From Hemerocallis citrina (taxonomy: Eukaryota > Streptophyta > Magnoliopsida > Asparagales > Asphodelaceae), in contig JACEHZ010000589.1 in NCBI GenBank assembly GCA_017893485.1, positions 434,001 through 498,000 of the forward strand: a DNA stretch of 64,000 nucleotides, given 5' to 3'. Position 1 is the first letter of the stretch; every line of letters begins with the position of its first letter. The position numbers were made by a program, and so were the translations under genes. The notes below the pieces were generated by a model. The model was given only the letters and a program-made list of their open reading frames with translations, was not told the origin of the DNA and did no database searches. Shown one piece after another: positions 1 through 11,128 of this stretch.

Positions 1-535
1 AGGAAGGCTTCACGGCTCGCCATCGCCCTTGCCTTCCAGTAATCCCTCGCCAAGCTCGAGGTCAGGTCTGGCACCAGGGTGGTCTTCTCAGGAAGGCCAA
101 CGGCTCACCACCCCCCTTGTTGGCCCATAATCCCTCGACCAGCTCGAGGTCGGGTCCGGCACCAGGGGAGTCTTCTCAGGAAGGCTTCACGGCCCGCCAT
201 CGCCCTTGCCTTCCCGTAATCCCTCGCCAAGCTCGAGGTCAGGTCTGGCACCAGGGTGGTCTTCTCAGGAAGGCCAACGGCTCGCCACCCCCCTTGTTGG
301 CCCATAATCCCTCGACCGGCTCGAGGTCGGGTCTGGCACCAGGGGAGTCTTCTCAGGAAGGCTTCACGACTCGCCATCACCCTTGCCTTCCAGTAATCCC
401 TCGCCAAGCTCGAGGTCAGGCCTGGCACCAGGGTGGTCTTCTCAGGAAGGCCGACGGCTCGCCACCCCCCTTGTTGGCCCTTAATCCCTCGACCTACTCG
501 AGGTCAGGTCTAGCACCAGGGTAGTCTTCTCACGA
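1..535. repeat. 88-bp tandem repeat with 177-bp two-monomer periodicity
   Basis: Six consecutive monomers of about 88 bp start with AGGAAGGC at roughly 1, 91, 178, 267, 355 and 444. They alternate between an A type (AGGAAGGCTTCACG) and a B type (AGGAAGGCCAACGG), giving a higher-order period of about 177 bp. The array runs off the left edge and decays after about 530. Tandem arrays just upstream of the polypurine tract are known in the 3' untranslated regions of Tat-lineage Gypsy elements, which fits its place before the LTR at 622. Open frames on both strands exist because 177 is divisible by three; I see no coding signal in them. Confidence 0.85.
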
Positions 536-621
536 AGATCCAGTGACTCACCATCCCATTTCTACAACCATGAGCACTCCTCCACGGCTAGCTCCCGCAC
601 CCCCTGCAGGAGTGGGGGGCT

Positions 622-1368
622 TGTGTGACAGTGTAAAAATGGCCTGAGGCCCAACCAGGGCCCAATACAATTCCTACTCAGAAAAGTAAAGATAACAACC
701 TGGTTCGGCTCCGGACCACTTCAGGGTCGGCGCCGAACCTCGTGTTTGCCCTCACAGTGCCGGCCTCCTCGTACTGACGAGCCTCAGTATCCCCCGGAGT
801 CCGATCCGGAGCAGTCCCACAGGCCGTCCCCCCTCTCTGGCGGGGCAGAAGGATGACCTGGCGCAGCCTAGGCCCTCCGATTCCCCCCAGAGGCACAGGG
901 GGCTCACGATGGGCCACGTCAGCTCCAAATACCGCCAAGGGTTTCGCCACGTCAGCCCTATACCACTCCTGGTATCGCCACGTCCGCCCTAAACCCCCTG
1001 GGCCTTCTGCCACGTCAGGCCCATGGGCTTTCGGAACCAAACCCGGTTGGGATTCTCTATAAATACTAGACCCACACCCACCTTTTTGAGGTAATCAATC
1101 TTTTGCCACTTAAATATACCTAGTTATTGCTACTCTCTCACAGAGACTGACTAGAGCGTCGGAGGGTCCGCCACCGGGACAAACCCCGGTGTTTCAGGAC
1201 CGTCTGCAGGTACACAAGACCTCGGATCCGACCCTTCCGATCCGAGCCCAACCTTCAACATCTTTCCGAGCTCATCGTAGGTCCCAGAAGGTCAACTGAA
1301 GGTCGGCAGACGAGCGGCAATCTCCTTCAATACAAATTGAGTCCGAACTCACACCTGGTGCTTCCACA
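622..1368 (+). repeat. 3' LTR of the left-edge Gypsy element
   Basis: 747 bp, beginning TGTGTGACAG directly after the polypurine tract and ending CA. It carries a TATA box near 1057, with transcribed-region sequence downstream. The target-site duplication cannot be tested because the 5' LTR is outside the window. Confidence 0.7.
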
Positions 1369-1374
1369 CGTTTC

Positions 1375-2440
1375 TCAGAAATAAACAGCATCAGTTAATA
1401 CCATGACGTTCTTCCAAATAGCAGCATCTGTTAATTTTTTTTATCTCATGCCGCTATTTAGAGTAACGACATCAGTTAACTTGTTTCCAATCGTGTGCTC
1501 TCTCTGACTTAGAAAAAATACAAGTGTGAAAAAATCTTATAGCTGATGTCGTTGTTTGGAACAGCGGCAACAACATTACATATTTCGTTGTTAGGAATAT
1601 CGACATCAATTATAATATTAATTGTTAGGGATAACTGATGTTGTTGTTTGGAATAGCGGCAACAGTTCATTTTATTACTTATACTTGGCTAATCTATTTA
1701 TGTGAACTGTTACCACTATTTCTAAGAACGACAACAGTTATTTCATGCCGTTGTTTGGAAGATGCCACTATTGGAAACAACGGTATTGTTGCCGCTAAAT
1801 CTGGTGTGGGGGCAAACAGATAGTGTTTGTGGATTCTTAGAAAAACTGAATAGCAAACCTGTTACCTGTTCCGTCGGAGTTTGACGCTGATTCCTGCCGT
1901 ACACCTGCAAAAAGTGCGAGACACCGGGGTTGTTCCCGGCGACGCACCCTCCTACGCTCAAGTCAGTAATCAGGAATGATTATGAAAGAGCGTAAAAACT
2001 GGCAAAAGATTGATTACCTCTTAATGGAGATGGATGAGAGGTATTTATAGGTGCCGCTGGGATCAGATTAGGAATGTAATCTCTGTGGTTAGATAAGGAA
2101 TGTAATCCCTAATTCCCAGTGAAAGGATAGATGTGAATCAGGGCCGTTGATTAGTATTAATCAGAAACCCTAATTCTATCCTGCTGGACCGGGTTCATTT
2201 CGGGTTGGGACCCGTACCCAGTTGAGGTGGATCCGTTCGTGGGTTATTGGGTCTTCGAGAAAGAAAACCCGTACCGCTTCAGACCCCTTGGGGGGTGAAA
2301 TTACCGTTTTACCCCTGGGCTTCAAGATTCGTGCCTGATTCGGACGGTTCCGATTTAACCCTATTTTTAGCCATATCAGCTATAGAAATAACCTATGCCG
2401 TTATTTTCAATAACGATTAATGCTGACGTGTCCAAAACTG
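1375..2440. mobile_element. remnant of a DNA transposon with subterminal repeats (CACTA-like?)
   Basis: Degenerate motifs of the type TGATGTTGTTGTTTGGAA and AGCGGCAACAG, in both orientations, recur at about 1387, 1450, 1540, 1640, 1745 and 2393. Dense inverted subterminal motifs are typical of CACTA and some Mutator-like transposons. The region is cut by the solo LTR at 1805-2378 and abuts the Gypsy LTR at 1368. I could not identify terminal inverted repeats or a transposase, so the superfamily is a guess. Confidence 0.35.
1805..2378 (-). mobile_element. solo LTR, Tat-like Gypsy, minus strand
   Basis: Read on the minus strand it starts TGATATGGCTAAAAATAGG and ends TTTGCCCCCACA. It has a TATAAATACC box around 2040 and the block GTAGGAGGGTGCGTCGCCGG, which parallels the LTRs at 622 and 63741. 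There is no internal domain on either side, so it is a solo LTR. The flanking pentamers (TCTGG and GCTAT) do not match, so either the target-site duplication has decayed or the copy arose by ectopic recombination. Confidence 0.6.
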
Positions 2441-2677
2441 GGTCAGTTGGATAAATATTTTTGAAAGTGGATCAGATCGATCAATATTTTTAAAAAGTGG
2501 GTCAGTACAGCAAAAAATCTTCTTTAATTCACAGCTACCAATTCAAAACTCCAATCTATTTGTAGCCTCTGAAGCTCTGACATTCATGCATCTGCTAAAC
2601 ACCAGCAAACTTTATTTCCGAGGTTCAACTTTACTATTTCCGTTAACAAATGAACACAATTTATTTTATATATATAA

Positions 2678-2956
2678 TCTCTAATATTATAATGGGAGAA
2701 AGCTTTAATGTCATTTGTCAATCTTTCAACGCGTGTGACACACGTACATAACTAATATGAAGGAGGTTTCAGGTTCGAGTCCTCACTACGGCACAGTTTT
2801 TTTTATAAAAATTATTAAGACGTGCATTGTCCGTGCATAACTAAAATAAAAGATGTCTCAGGTTCGAGGGCAGACTACATCAAAATTTTTACTTTAAAAA
2901 ATACATATTTATTAAGACGTGCATCGCACGTATAAATTACTACGTATAAATTACTA

Positions 2957-2957
<1 letters not shown>
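2678..2957 (+). mobile_element. short non-autonomous Helitron
   Basis: The element begins TCTCTAATATTATAATGGG after an A and ends CTAG before a T, the expected 5'-TC...CTRR-3' structure inserted between A and T. The 3' end has the typical hairpin GACGTGCATCGCACGT shortly before the terminus. Related copies with the same 5' end are at 23094-23419, 51327-56185 and 56221-56360. An internal duplicated module carries a tRNA B-box-like string (GGTTCGAGTCC at 2772-2782). No helicase is encoded, so it depends on another element. Confidence 0.75.

Positions 2958-3017
<60 letters not shown>
2958..3017. repeat. (GT)n(TA)n microsatellite at the Helitron/MULE boundary
   Basis: About nine GT units followed by about twenty TA units. 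The Helitron ends immediately before it and the Mutator-like element starts immediately after it. Confidence 0.95.
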
Positions 3018-3020
<3 letters not shown>

Positions 3021-3487
3021 ACTCTTCCGTTTAGCACTCTTCGTGCACACTCTCCCTCCACCACTTGATCTCCATAATGATCTTGATGAAGATCGAGTGG
3101 CTCCCCTTCCTCCCGCTCTCTCCATGACTGTGTTGGAGGTAAACTAGCCATTTCACCCCATAAAACATACACCCTCTCCTTCTCTCCTTCGATCCCCCCT
3201 CTTACCCCACTCCAATCCTCTCCCTCAATCCTAAAAAAATCCTTGTAACTTCTCCGACGTGATCTTCCCCAAATCGAAACCCTAAATCCTAAAACTGGAA
3301 TATTCTCTTCCTTGACGCCCCCCGATGCTCCTCTCCTTACATGCTGAGTACTCTCTCTTTTCTGCCTCTCTTAGACACCCCCACCCCCCACCCCCCAAAT
3401 TGGAACCCTAGCTCGCTCAACTCTGAGCTCTCGGCGACCACAACCTCGACATCCCTCTTTCGCTTCACGAGGCTTCGAAACACGAAT
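3018..3487 (+). repeat. left terminal inverted repeat of the MULE
   Basis: This aligns by eye over its full length with the reverse complement of 9793-10242. Shared landmarks in order are GGGACTCTTCCGTT, CACTCTTCGTGCACA, GATCTTGATGAAGATCG, CATTTCACCCC, AAACCCTAAATCCTAAAA and CCCTAGCTCGCTCAACTC. The copies differ by many substitutions and small indels, so the insertion is old. Confidence 0.8.
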
Positions 3488-3900
3488 TAAAACCTAAAAG
3501 CTACCACACTAATTTTTATGGTTTCAAAACAAAGTAGGCTCAGAACACAAAGAGTTAAAACTAGAGTTGCATTACAATGCCTTGCCAACTAGTTCAAATA
3601 CATAAATAATCGAGCATCAATCTGAAGGAGAAGAAGTAGAAGGAGAAGCAGCAGCAGCTAAATCTCTTTATTGATCTCTATTAGCAGCTAAATAACCAAG
3701 TAGCAATATATTTGCTCTCTGTTAGTATATGTAGGGATATGATCTCTGTTAGTATAAAGGGAACTCTTCAGAAGCGCACTCTCTGTTGCATCAAACTAGA
3801 AATCAGTGAAAAAAGTGATTTACCCTCATCACGCCCAATGAGGTTTTACAGAGTGCAATGATTAACAAAGAGCAAAGATTTGAAAGAGAAAAAATATTGG

Positions 3901-6627
3901 TGTAACACCCCGAGATCCATATACAGGAAACTCTTGACACAGCCCAAGATCTCTGCTCCAAATGAGTACACAACACATGAAAGAAATCACAGGAATTTTA
4001 AAACTTAAATTGTACAAGGAAAACTATACCCTTCACTTGGATTCTCCACAGCTCGAATCTCTTGCTCCCACGTTTAGTCCTGCAACTAACCAACTGTGAG
4101 AACATCAGCTGAATGCAATTGATGCCACATAGATGAAAACCGCAATTTCCCAAAATCCTCAGCAACAACATTAATGCGGAAAGAAATGTGGAAAACATAT
4201 AATAGAAGTGTCAATGTATGTCATGACCTAGGATCTAATGCACAACTCAAATGCACGTGATGCTCTTATTCTAATGCATACTTGATTTGGAAACATATGC
4301 ATCTCATACTACATATTTCCCAGTCAAGCTTGAGCGTACTTCAGATTATAGGGTTCAGTACCTCGCAATGCAGACCTACTCTTATACTCTTCCCTATTCC
4401 TGATATTTATTTAGTGATCGGTAGAGCTGTAGTATATACGGTTTATTCCGCCTACTGCATCGGATTGGTGGTCTCTCTCCACTCCCGAAGGTCGGTGATC
4501 ACTCTGAGCGATCGGAATCAGTGGTCTCTCTCCACTCTGCCCGGTCGGTGGTCTCTTTCCACTCCCTACAGTCTGGTGATCATTCAGCACGGCTGCAGTC
4601 ATGTCAGAATCGGTGGTCTTTCTCCACACCCAGACTCTACCATAAGTTATCTGAACATAAGGAGAATCGACAGGCCTTCACCTACTCCGCCAGAGACATA
4701 GAGTTACGCTCTAGCTCCTTGTTCGTATGGATAACTTAAAACATAGACATACTCATAAGGGTCCATTCCCCCTAGATTTCGACATTTCTGATCACTAAAT
4801 CTCAAAAATTAACAGTCGAGACCACGCCACCCGTGTCCCAGACAAGACGACACTAAACGTGTTCCCTTGACAAGTGAGTACATACCAACTAGTGTCTGTC
4901 CCTAGCTTATTAGTCACACGATCATGAGCTACTACAATATAGGATTAGGGAATATAACTATAATATGTTTTACTTGGTTCTAATGGCTCTATTCTCTAGT
5001 TCTTATTAATTTCTATTTTAACATTTAATCATGCTTCATTTCCCCTCTTAATCATTTACAAATTCCTTAACTGGATTTCTTATTTTGCTTATTCAATAAC
5101 AGTTGAATACTAGGTAACCTTACCTAATTCTATAAGTTAGTTAACTACTGAATTGAAATTGGATTCAACCTATCTTTCCGATTATGTTAAAAGTTAATTC
5201 ATCATGCACCAAAACTAGTGCACTTGATGTGCATGTATCACCATATATGCATATACCATATGCATACTTATTCATATAATCCTTTCATGCCTACAATCTT
5301 TTCTATACTACCGATAGTTTCTCTACTTTACTATAAAGAATTACTAACTAACTAACCATGCAACTACAAGTAGTTTCTACATGTGAGTTTCTTTTTTTTA
5401 CTACAAGGTGACTATTACTTCTACAACTACAAATGACTACTACTACTTCTACCACGAATTACTAACTAACAAGTAATCTTCTACTACCATGAGCAAGTTG
5501 TCTTCTACTACCGTGAATTATTATGGATTCTACAAGCTAACTGACAACACATTAACTAAGCATACACTCCCGCAATTCTTCCATTCAATTCTCTTTTGCT
5601 ATATTTGTTTATATGAACTAAGCATGTAATAATTCCTATCAACACTTCAAAAATTAGGATAGTGAAAATACTTCAAATATTTCAAACATAACTAAACTAC
5701 AACTAGTTCCACATATAACTCTACTACACGTTATTTGCTACATATAGTTTACTACAATTAATTCTATACTACACATTATTTAATTCTACTTATGAATTAA
5801 AATTACTACATGTCATTTATTGCATATTAATTTCTACCACTTTCTCAAACACAACTAAGTCAATAGTCTCAAGAATAGAACATGAGTCATAAACAACACA
5901 CAACACCAACAATCTTTTCATTCAATTTAGTTCCTTACTCTGTTTATTATATAAATTATATGAATTACTTTTCTACATATAAATTGTAATTCATTTGAAA
6001 TTTACTACAATAAACTATGTTTCTTTATATGAACCAAGCATATGAAAAAAATTCTAATCAATTCTTCAAGCAACCATTCATAAAAAAAACTAGGATAGAG
6101 AAAATACCCACTTTGGTTATAGGCAAAACCACCTTGCTATTTCTCCTCCTCCTAGCTTGCTATTCCTCCACTAAGCTTAGTATGAACCAAGTAGTTCCTA
6201 GGAGTTTTATATATATATAGGATGATGGAAAAATATAGATAATGAGAAGGGGTTGGTATGTAGAAAATAAGCTAGGGTTCTATCAAAATAAACTAGGGTT
6301 TGAAAAAGATGGCCAACCACTTAACAAGAAAGGAAGTGGAGTGTAGTAGAGTGTGAAATTCTCTAGAGTGCTTATGTGTCCATATATTTGCATTAAACCC
6401 CCCTTAGCTTTGCTCATTTGCATGATTGTGTGTTTGATTAAACCATGTTGGGTTGGGCTCTTAAAAAAAACATGTTGGGCTTTATTATAAATAAAGATGC
6501 ATGGTTGGGCTAACCCTTAACTTATTAGTGTATTGTTTAAAAAGAAAAAGAAATTACAATATCTTTAAAAAAAATTAATCAAACATAGTTATACAAAATA
6601 TTGATAATTATTTCTAGGGATATTACA
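3901..6627 (-). mobile_element. solo LTR of a large-LTR Gypsy element (Tekay/Del-like) nested in the MULE
   Basis: The segment begins TGTAACACCCCGAG and ends GGGATATTACA. This TGTAAC...TTACA terminal style is typical of chromovirus Tekay/Del LTRs, and the 2.7 kb length and absence of coding domains fit. A TATA box (TATATATATAAAACTCC) reads on the minus strand near 6195-6220, which sets the orientation. Flanks ATTGG and AATTG are only loosely similar, so the target-site duplication is uncertain. Around 4463-4630 a short motif GGTGGTCTCTCTCCACT with GTGG/CCAC arms recurs four times. The two longest frames inside show no domain I recognise. Confidence 0.6.
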
Positions 6628-7104
6628 AATTGCTCTCTACAAGCAATATTCAGAATTAATAGAGAGCAAAGTTCAAATACATAAAACCAATATGACTATC
6701 AATAATCATTAGTTAGTTTTCATCACTGCCTAAACTCACACACAAAAACAAGAGACCAAATTGGTAAATAAAATTCATATTGTCAAATACTTCCCTGATC
6801 AGATCAAAGGAAACAACATAGTGGTCCAATAGCTGCAATCTCTTTCATTATCTACAAAAATATTTGACATGCATGTTAATGTAGTGATATTTGAGCAAAT
6901 TAATGGTATTTCTCAAGTACAAATGCAAAATGTATGATAATTTTCCTCAATTTATACCATCAGAAGTATCTTCAGAACTTTCTTCTTCTACATTTTTTTC
7001 TCTAACCAAATCACATTAAAGAGTTACTTAGTCAACAATACATTTTAAATTGAAAACAAATTGTTTCTAATAATTAATTCAAATTCAACTAAAAGACAGA
7101 AATT

Positions 7105-9142
7105 TAACCTATCAATTTTGTTTGGGCAATTTCTTGAATCATGTGCTTGGCCACGCATACCGCAAGCATTGCACTTTCTTGATTTTCGTCTCAACTTCTC
7201 TCTTGTAGGCTTCATTCTCTTCTAAATTGGCCTTCCTTTTGTTGTGCATTGTACTGGCTCCTCCATTTCAACTTGCGACAATTTTAATTGTTCATGAGAT
7301 GCTTGTGCACTACCTCCTAGTTGCATAAGATGAAAATCTTCGATATTTTTGAGAATTTTGTCACGCATGAATTCGTAGCCTTCATTGGAAGCTATTCCAA
7401 TATCAACTTGTTGTTTTGCAAGATTACTCAACTCACAAAAGCGAGAACCAAAATTCTCGCAAGTGCCTTCACTTGACATGCTTCTTCTTATTACATCTAG
7501 AGTCCATCTTCTTAAAATATATTGCTTTTCTAGTTCATTATGATCCGAGTACTTGAGATATGCAAAAATATGCTTTCAACGAATACCCATGAATTCAAAC
7601 AACTTACAAGAACAAATAGCCAAGTGATTACTTTTGGAATAAGTAATTACTATCTCATTATCTGATTTCCCACACCTCTTTACTAAGTATAATAAATTCA
7701 CTTCATTCTCGTCATCTAGCAACAAAAACTGTCATTATATAATAAGCTTGAATGTATTTCCTTTTGGAAAGTGTAGAACATTATCAATGTATAGACTTGC
7801 GCCATTTGTTCCTCAAAAGGCCATTCGGTTATCAATTTTGGTTTCTTCTCTAGTGTACGATGATTTTCTTTAAGTTTTTCTTCTCTGTCTTCCTAAGACT
7901 CTCTCAAAGATTATGAAAAATTCATGTAGTAAGTACTTTTGAGTATGGAGCTTCAAGAACGAATTCATCCATTTGCTTCGTTGGCTACTAGACATACTGA
8001 CCCAAAAATGACTTCTATGATAGACGGTGGCCCTTTTCTCACGAATGATAAATTTATCATCAACAATTTATTATTTTCTGCCCCATACTCATTAAGCAAT
8101 GATTTCCATCTTTCTTCAAAAGAAATGGAATCATAGGAATTATAAATATTGTTCTTAAAAGCATCCATAAACTGGCTATTTTGATTCAATTAAGTCACCT
8201 CTGTTGGTATCTTGTCTAGGATATGCCACATGCAATACCTACGCCGAATTGTAGGGAAAACAATTTTGACTGCAACACCTATCCTATAATCTTCATCCGT
8301 CACCATACCAAATGGAGCATGTTTCATTATTCCTGACCATTTTTCAAATAACCACACAAATGAAAAAACCTTCTCATTCGGAATGAACCCACAACCTAGA
8401 AAAACTGTTTGCCAATAATGATTTATTCCAGCAAATGGAACAAATAGCATTACATAGCGATTCGTATAGTGTTGCATCAAAGGAAACAACATCACCAAAC
8501 TCTTCATAATTCCTTCTAAAAATACCATCCACCCAAATGCAATGAGACAATCTACCAAACTCATCTAACTGGAAATCATAAAAAAAAGAAGGATCTATTT
8601 CTTGTTGCAGTTTGAAAAAACAAATCAATCAACATTTGCCCATCATGACATTTCCGAACCTCCCTCAAGTCTCTCTCATGATTTCTAGCATCGGTTTCAA
8701 TGAATCCAACTCTATTATGACTCCTACTAGAACTTTCAAAAAAAAAAAACCATTTGTTTGCATGTAGGAATATTAGCTTGTGAAAGTTGTTCCATTAGTG
8801 CTTTATCTGAATTTGACACACTACAATTTTGTTGTAACAAATGCCTTCTACCAGGGGAAGTGAAAACATGATTGTGTACTTTATGAAAGGAATAAAAAAC
8901 CATGAAATTGACTCTTTGTTTACTTTCACATGAACCAAAGCATTGCAAACAGTTCTAGATGTATTTCCCCTCCTAACATCATTATTCTTACTAATCGACA
9001 CCCCTACTTTATTACAAACATATGTATTTTCCACTACCTCGCTATCCTTTAATTTATTTGACCCCTTACACATTTGAAAACTCCTACATCTCGCATAACT
9101 TTCATAATTTTTTTCTGCTTGGAAAAGGGTCTCAGATGTCAT
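7105..9142 (-). pseudogene. FAR1/MURA-like MULE transposase, disrupted
   Basis: Reading on the minus strand, the pieces appear in family order. About 9142-8800 resembles a FAR1 DNA-binding domain (CNALVHVKVNKES). About 8560-8190 matches the MULE transposase core, with the catalytic-type Asp in DVVSFDATL and in VTDEDYRIG, followed by RRYCMWHILDKIP. About 7640-7560 is a SWIM-type segment (CSCKLFEFMGIR). About 7215-7105 is a zinc knuckle (CNACGMRGQAHDSRNCP). Frame changes and stops separate these blocks, for example near 8560, 7580 and 7220, so no intact protein can be made. FAR1/FHY3 regulators descend from such transposases; the flanking TIRs argue that this copy is the transposon's own gene, not a domesticated host gene. 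Confidence 0.75.
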
Positions 9143-9470
9143 ACGTACATGTGGTTTTACATGCTAGTCAACAATCGGAAGGAATTCACCTTCCCCGGAC
9201 CTCAATTTTTTTTAACCAACATTAGAGCTCTCATCATCAATCTCCATATCTATTATCAAAGCAAAAGAACATTGTCTCATTCATATAATACCAAAAAAGT
9301 TATGTAACAATAGTTATGATGAACGGGGAGATTACATATATTATCAAGTTATCTAACCCGCTTCGATCATAAATGAACCTAAACATTCTTTTTTTCATAC
9401 TAAAGATTACCAATTGAAATACTACTCATTGCGACACCTTCAATTGAGACCAAATAGGTTTTTGAAGTTT

Positions 9471-9473
9471 TTT

Positions 9474-9504
<31 letters not shown>

Positions 9505-9506
9505 GG
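9471..9506. repeat. poly-T/poly-G run
   Basis: A run of T directly followed by a run of more than 20 G inside the MULE. A similar T-then-G junction occurs at 21161-21216. Confidence 0.95.
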
Positions 9507-9792
9507 ATACTACACAAACCCATATGTAAAGAACCCACATTTACATACACTTAACACACCATGTAAACAACCACAATTAAAGAAATTGATGAACAAAATT
9601 GGTACAAAATTGTTTTAAAAAAATACCTGAAAGAATATTATTGGCAGTAATTGAGAAAGGGATATGAGGTCAGGTTTTGACGAGAGGTGTAGGTGAGAGA
9701 AGAAAAGAGGATCGAAGGGGTGAAGGTATTTGGGGAGTTGGCGGATCTAGGGTTTCGGAGCTAGGGTTTGGGGGAAAGTGGAGATGGGCTCG

Positions 9793-10240
9793 TGTTTCGG
9801 TGCCTCGCAAAGTGAGAGTGGGACGTCAGGGGTTGTGGTCATTGGGAGCTCGGAGTTGAGCAAGCTAGGGTTTCGATTGGGAGGGGGGATCCGAGAGCGG
9901 GAGAAAGAAGAGAGTACTCAGGATGTAGGGGGAGGAGCATCGCAGGGGGGGGAGTACTCCAATTTTAGGATTTAGGGTTTTGATTTAGGGAAGATCACAT
10001 CAGAGAAGGAGCTAGGGATTTTTTATGATTTGGGGAGAGGGTTGAAGTGGGATAAGGGAGAGATAAATCGTAGGAATAAGGAGTGGGTGTATGTTATATG
10101 GGGGTGAAATGACTGGTTTAACCGCAACACAATCATGGAGAGAGCGGGAGGAAGGGGATCCACCCGATCTTCATCAAGATCATGATGGAGATCGGGTGAT
10201 GAAGGGAGAATGTGCACGAAGAGTGCGCAACGGAAGAGTC

Positions 10241-10242
<2 letters not shown>
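9793..10242 (-). repeat. right terminal inverted repeat of the MULE
   Basis: Reverse-complement partner of 3018-3487. Its outer end reads GGGACTCTTCCGTTGCGC on the minus strand and directly abuts the (AT)n tract starting at 10243. Confidence 0.8.

Positions 10243-10308
<66 letters not shown>
10243..10308. repeat. (AT)n microsatellite flanking the MULE
   Basis: About 33 AT units. With the TA tract at the left end it suggests that the MULE went into, or duplicated, a TA-rich target. Confidence 0.95.
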
Positions 10309-10313
<5 letters not shown>

Positions 10314-11128
10314 CTAGGGGGAAAATGACCTACAAAACACTAAAAAGATGAGACCGTTGAACCCCTTTAACATCCATCTCATCATCAGAGACTATAGTCC
10401 ATAAAAAATTTCGAACACTATTCCGAATTTTCTTCACTCCGCAGTCAACACAAACATGATATTTTTTATAGATGTGAAGTACTCCTGCATGATGTCAAGT
10501 GAAATAGGATTGTAATGTGCCGAACCCGAGCACATACAATTCAGGGATGTAAGCCTACAATATATAAGAAATCATCCTATAAATTATCTCCTTGAAAGAT
10601 CTTTCACAAAATTAATTCTCTCAAGATGATAAATATGTCTACAATAATCAAATATCTATCAAATAAATATGAATGCCTACTAAAACCAACTAAAGCCTTC
10701 CAACCTTCAATCCGAAAAATCAAACGCTCTATGATCCCCTAATCCTGCACACAACCTGTGGTGAGGGTAGGATTTTGCCTAGTGAGTTCAACATATATCA
10801 TAAAAACAAATAAAAATATCCAACACTTCATAAAAACTCAAAAAATAAACTTCAAATACAAACCCTCTTATAACATATAAATTCACCAACATATAAGGTT
10901 ATCATACAAGCAAGCAATGCATGATGCCTACTGGGATACCTGTCTAATAATTTACGCATCTTACTGCGTAGAGTAGATACTCAGATACTTGTATTCAAAT
11001 GGATTTTAGGTACACCGTCATCTCATGCAGTCAACACTTATCGCTCGGTTGATATGTAAGCATCACTACGGTCCGTGGTAGGAAAACTATTGCGAACAAA
11101 GAACTCTTCACTTATAGAGTGGACACAT

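Larger units (their letters stand above)
1..1368 (+). mobile_element. 3' end of a Tat/Retand-type Gypsy retrotransposon with its 3' LTR (622-1368)
   Basis: After the tandem array comes a purine-rich tract (AGGAGTGGGGGGC, about 609-620) and then an LTR that begins TGTGTGACAGTG and ends CTTCCACA at 1368. Inside the LTR are a TATA box (CTATAAATAC, about 1057) and the block GTCGGAGGGTCCGCC near 1157. A related block (GTCGGAGGG) occurs in the LTR at the right edge of the window on the other strand, and a similar one in the solo LTR at 1805-2378. No coding domain is in view because the body lies off the left edge. Assignment to the Tat lineage rests on LTR style plus the 3' array, so it is an inference. 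Confidence 0.7.
3018..10242 (-). mobile_element. Mutator-like element (MULE) with long TIRs and a FAR1-like transposase
   Basis: Two inverted copies of about 450-470 bp, both starting GGGACTCTTCCGTT at their outer ends, lie at 3018-3487 and 9793-10242. Between them, on the minus strand, is a decayed MULE/FAR1-type transposase (7105-9142). Both outer ends abut (TA)n, so a 9-bp target-site duplication is consistent but not diagnostic. The element is 7.2 kb, or about 4.5 kb without the nested solo LTR at 3901-6627. Long TIRs plus a MURA-type protein are the hallmark of autonomous MULEs; this one looks inactive. Strand is given as that of the transposase. Confidence 0.75.

Noticed and set aside
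105..524. Overlapping open frames of 107 and 135 codons on both strands at the left edge
   Set aside because: They exist because the tandem repeat period is a multiple of three; composition is repetitive with no domain.
4466..4630. CRISPR-like spacing of the GGTGGTCTCTCTCCACT motif
   Set aside because: Only four degenerate copies at irregular spacing inside a plant LTR; no array structure and a eukaryotic context.
8190..8628. FAR1-like sequence as a functional host regulator
   Set aside because: Frameshifts between domains and enclosing MULE TIRs indicate a dead transposase copy.
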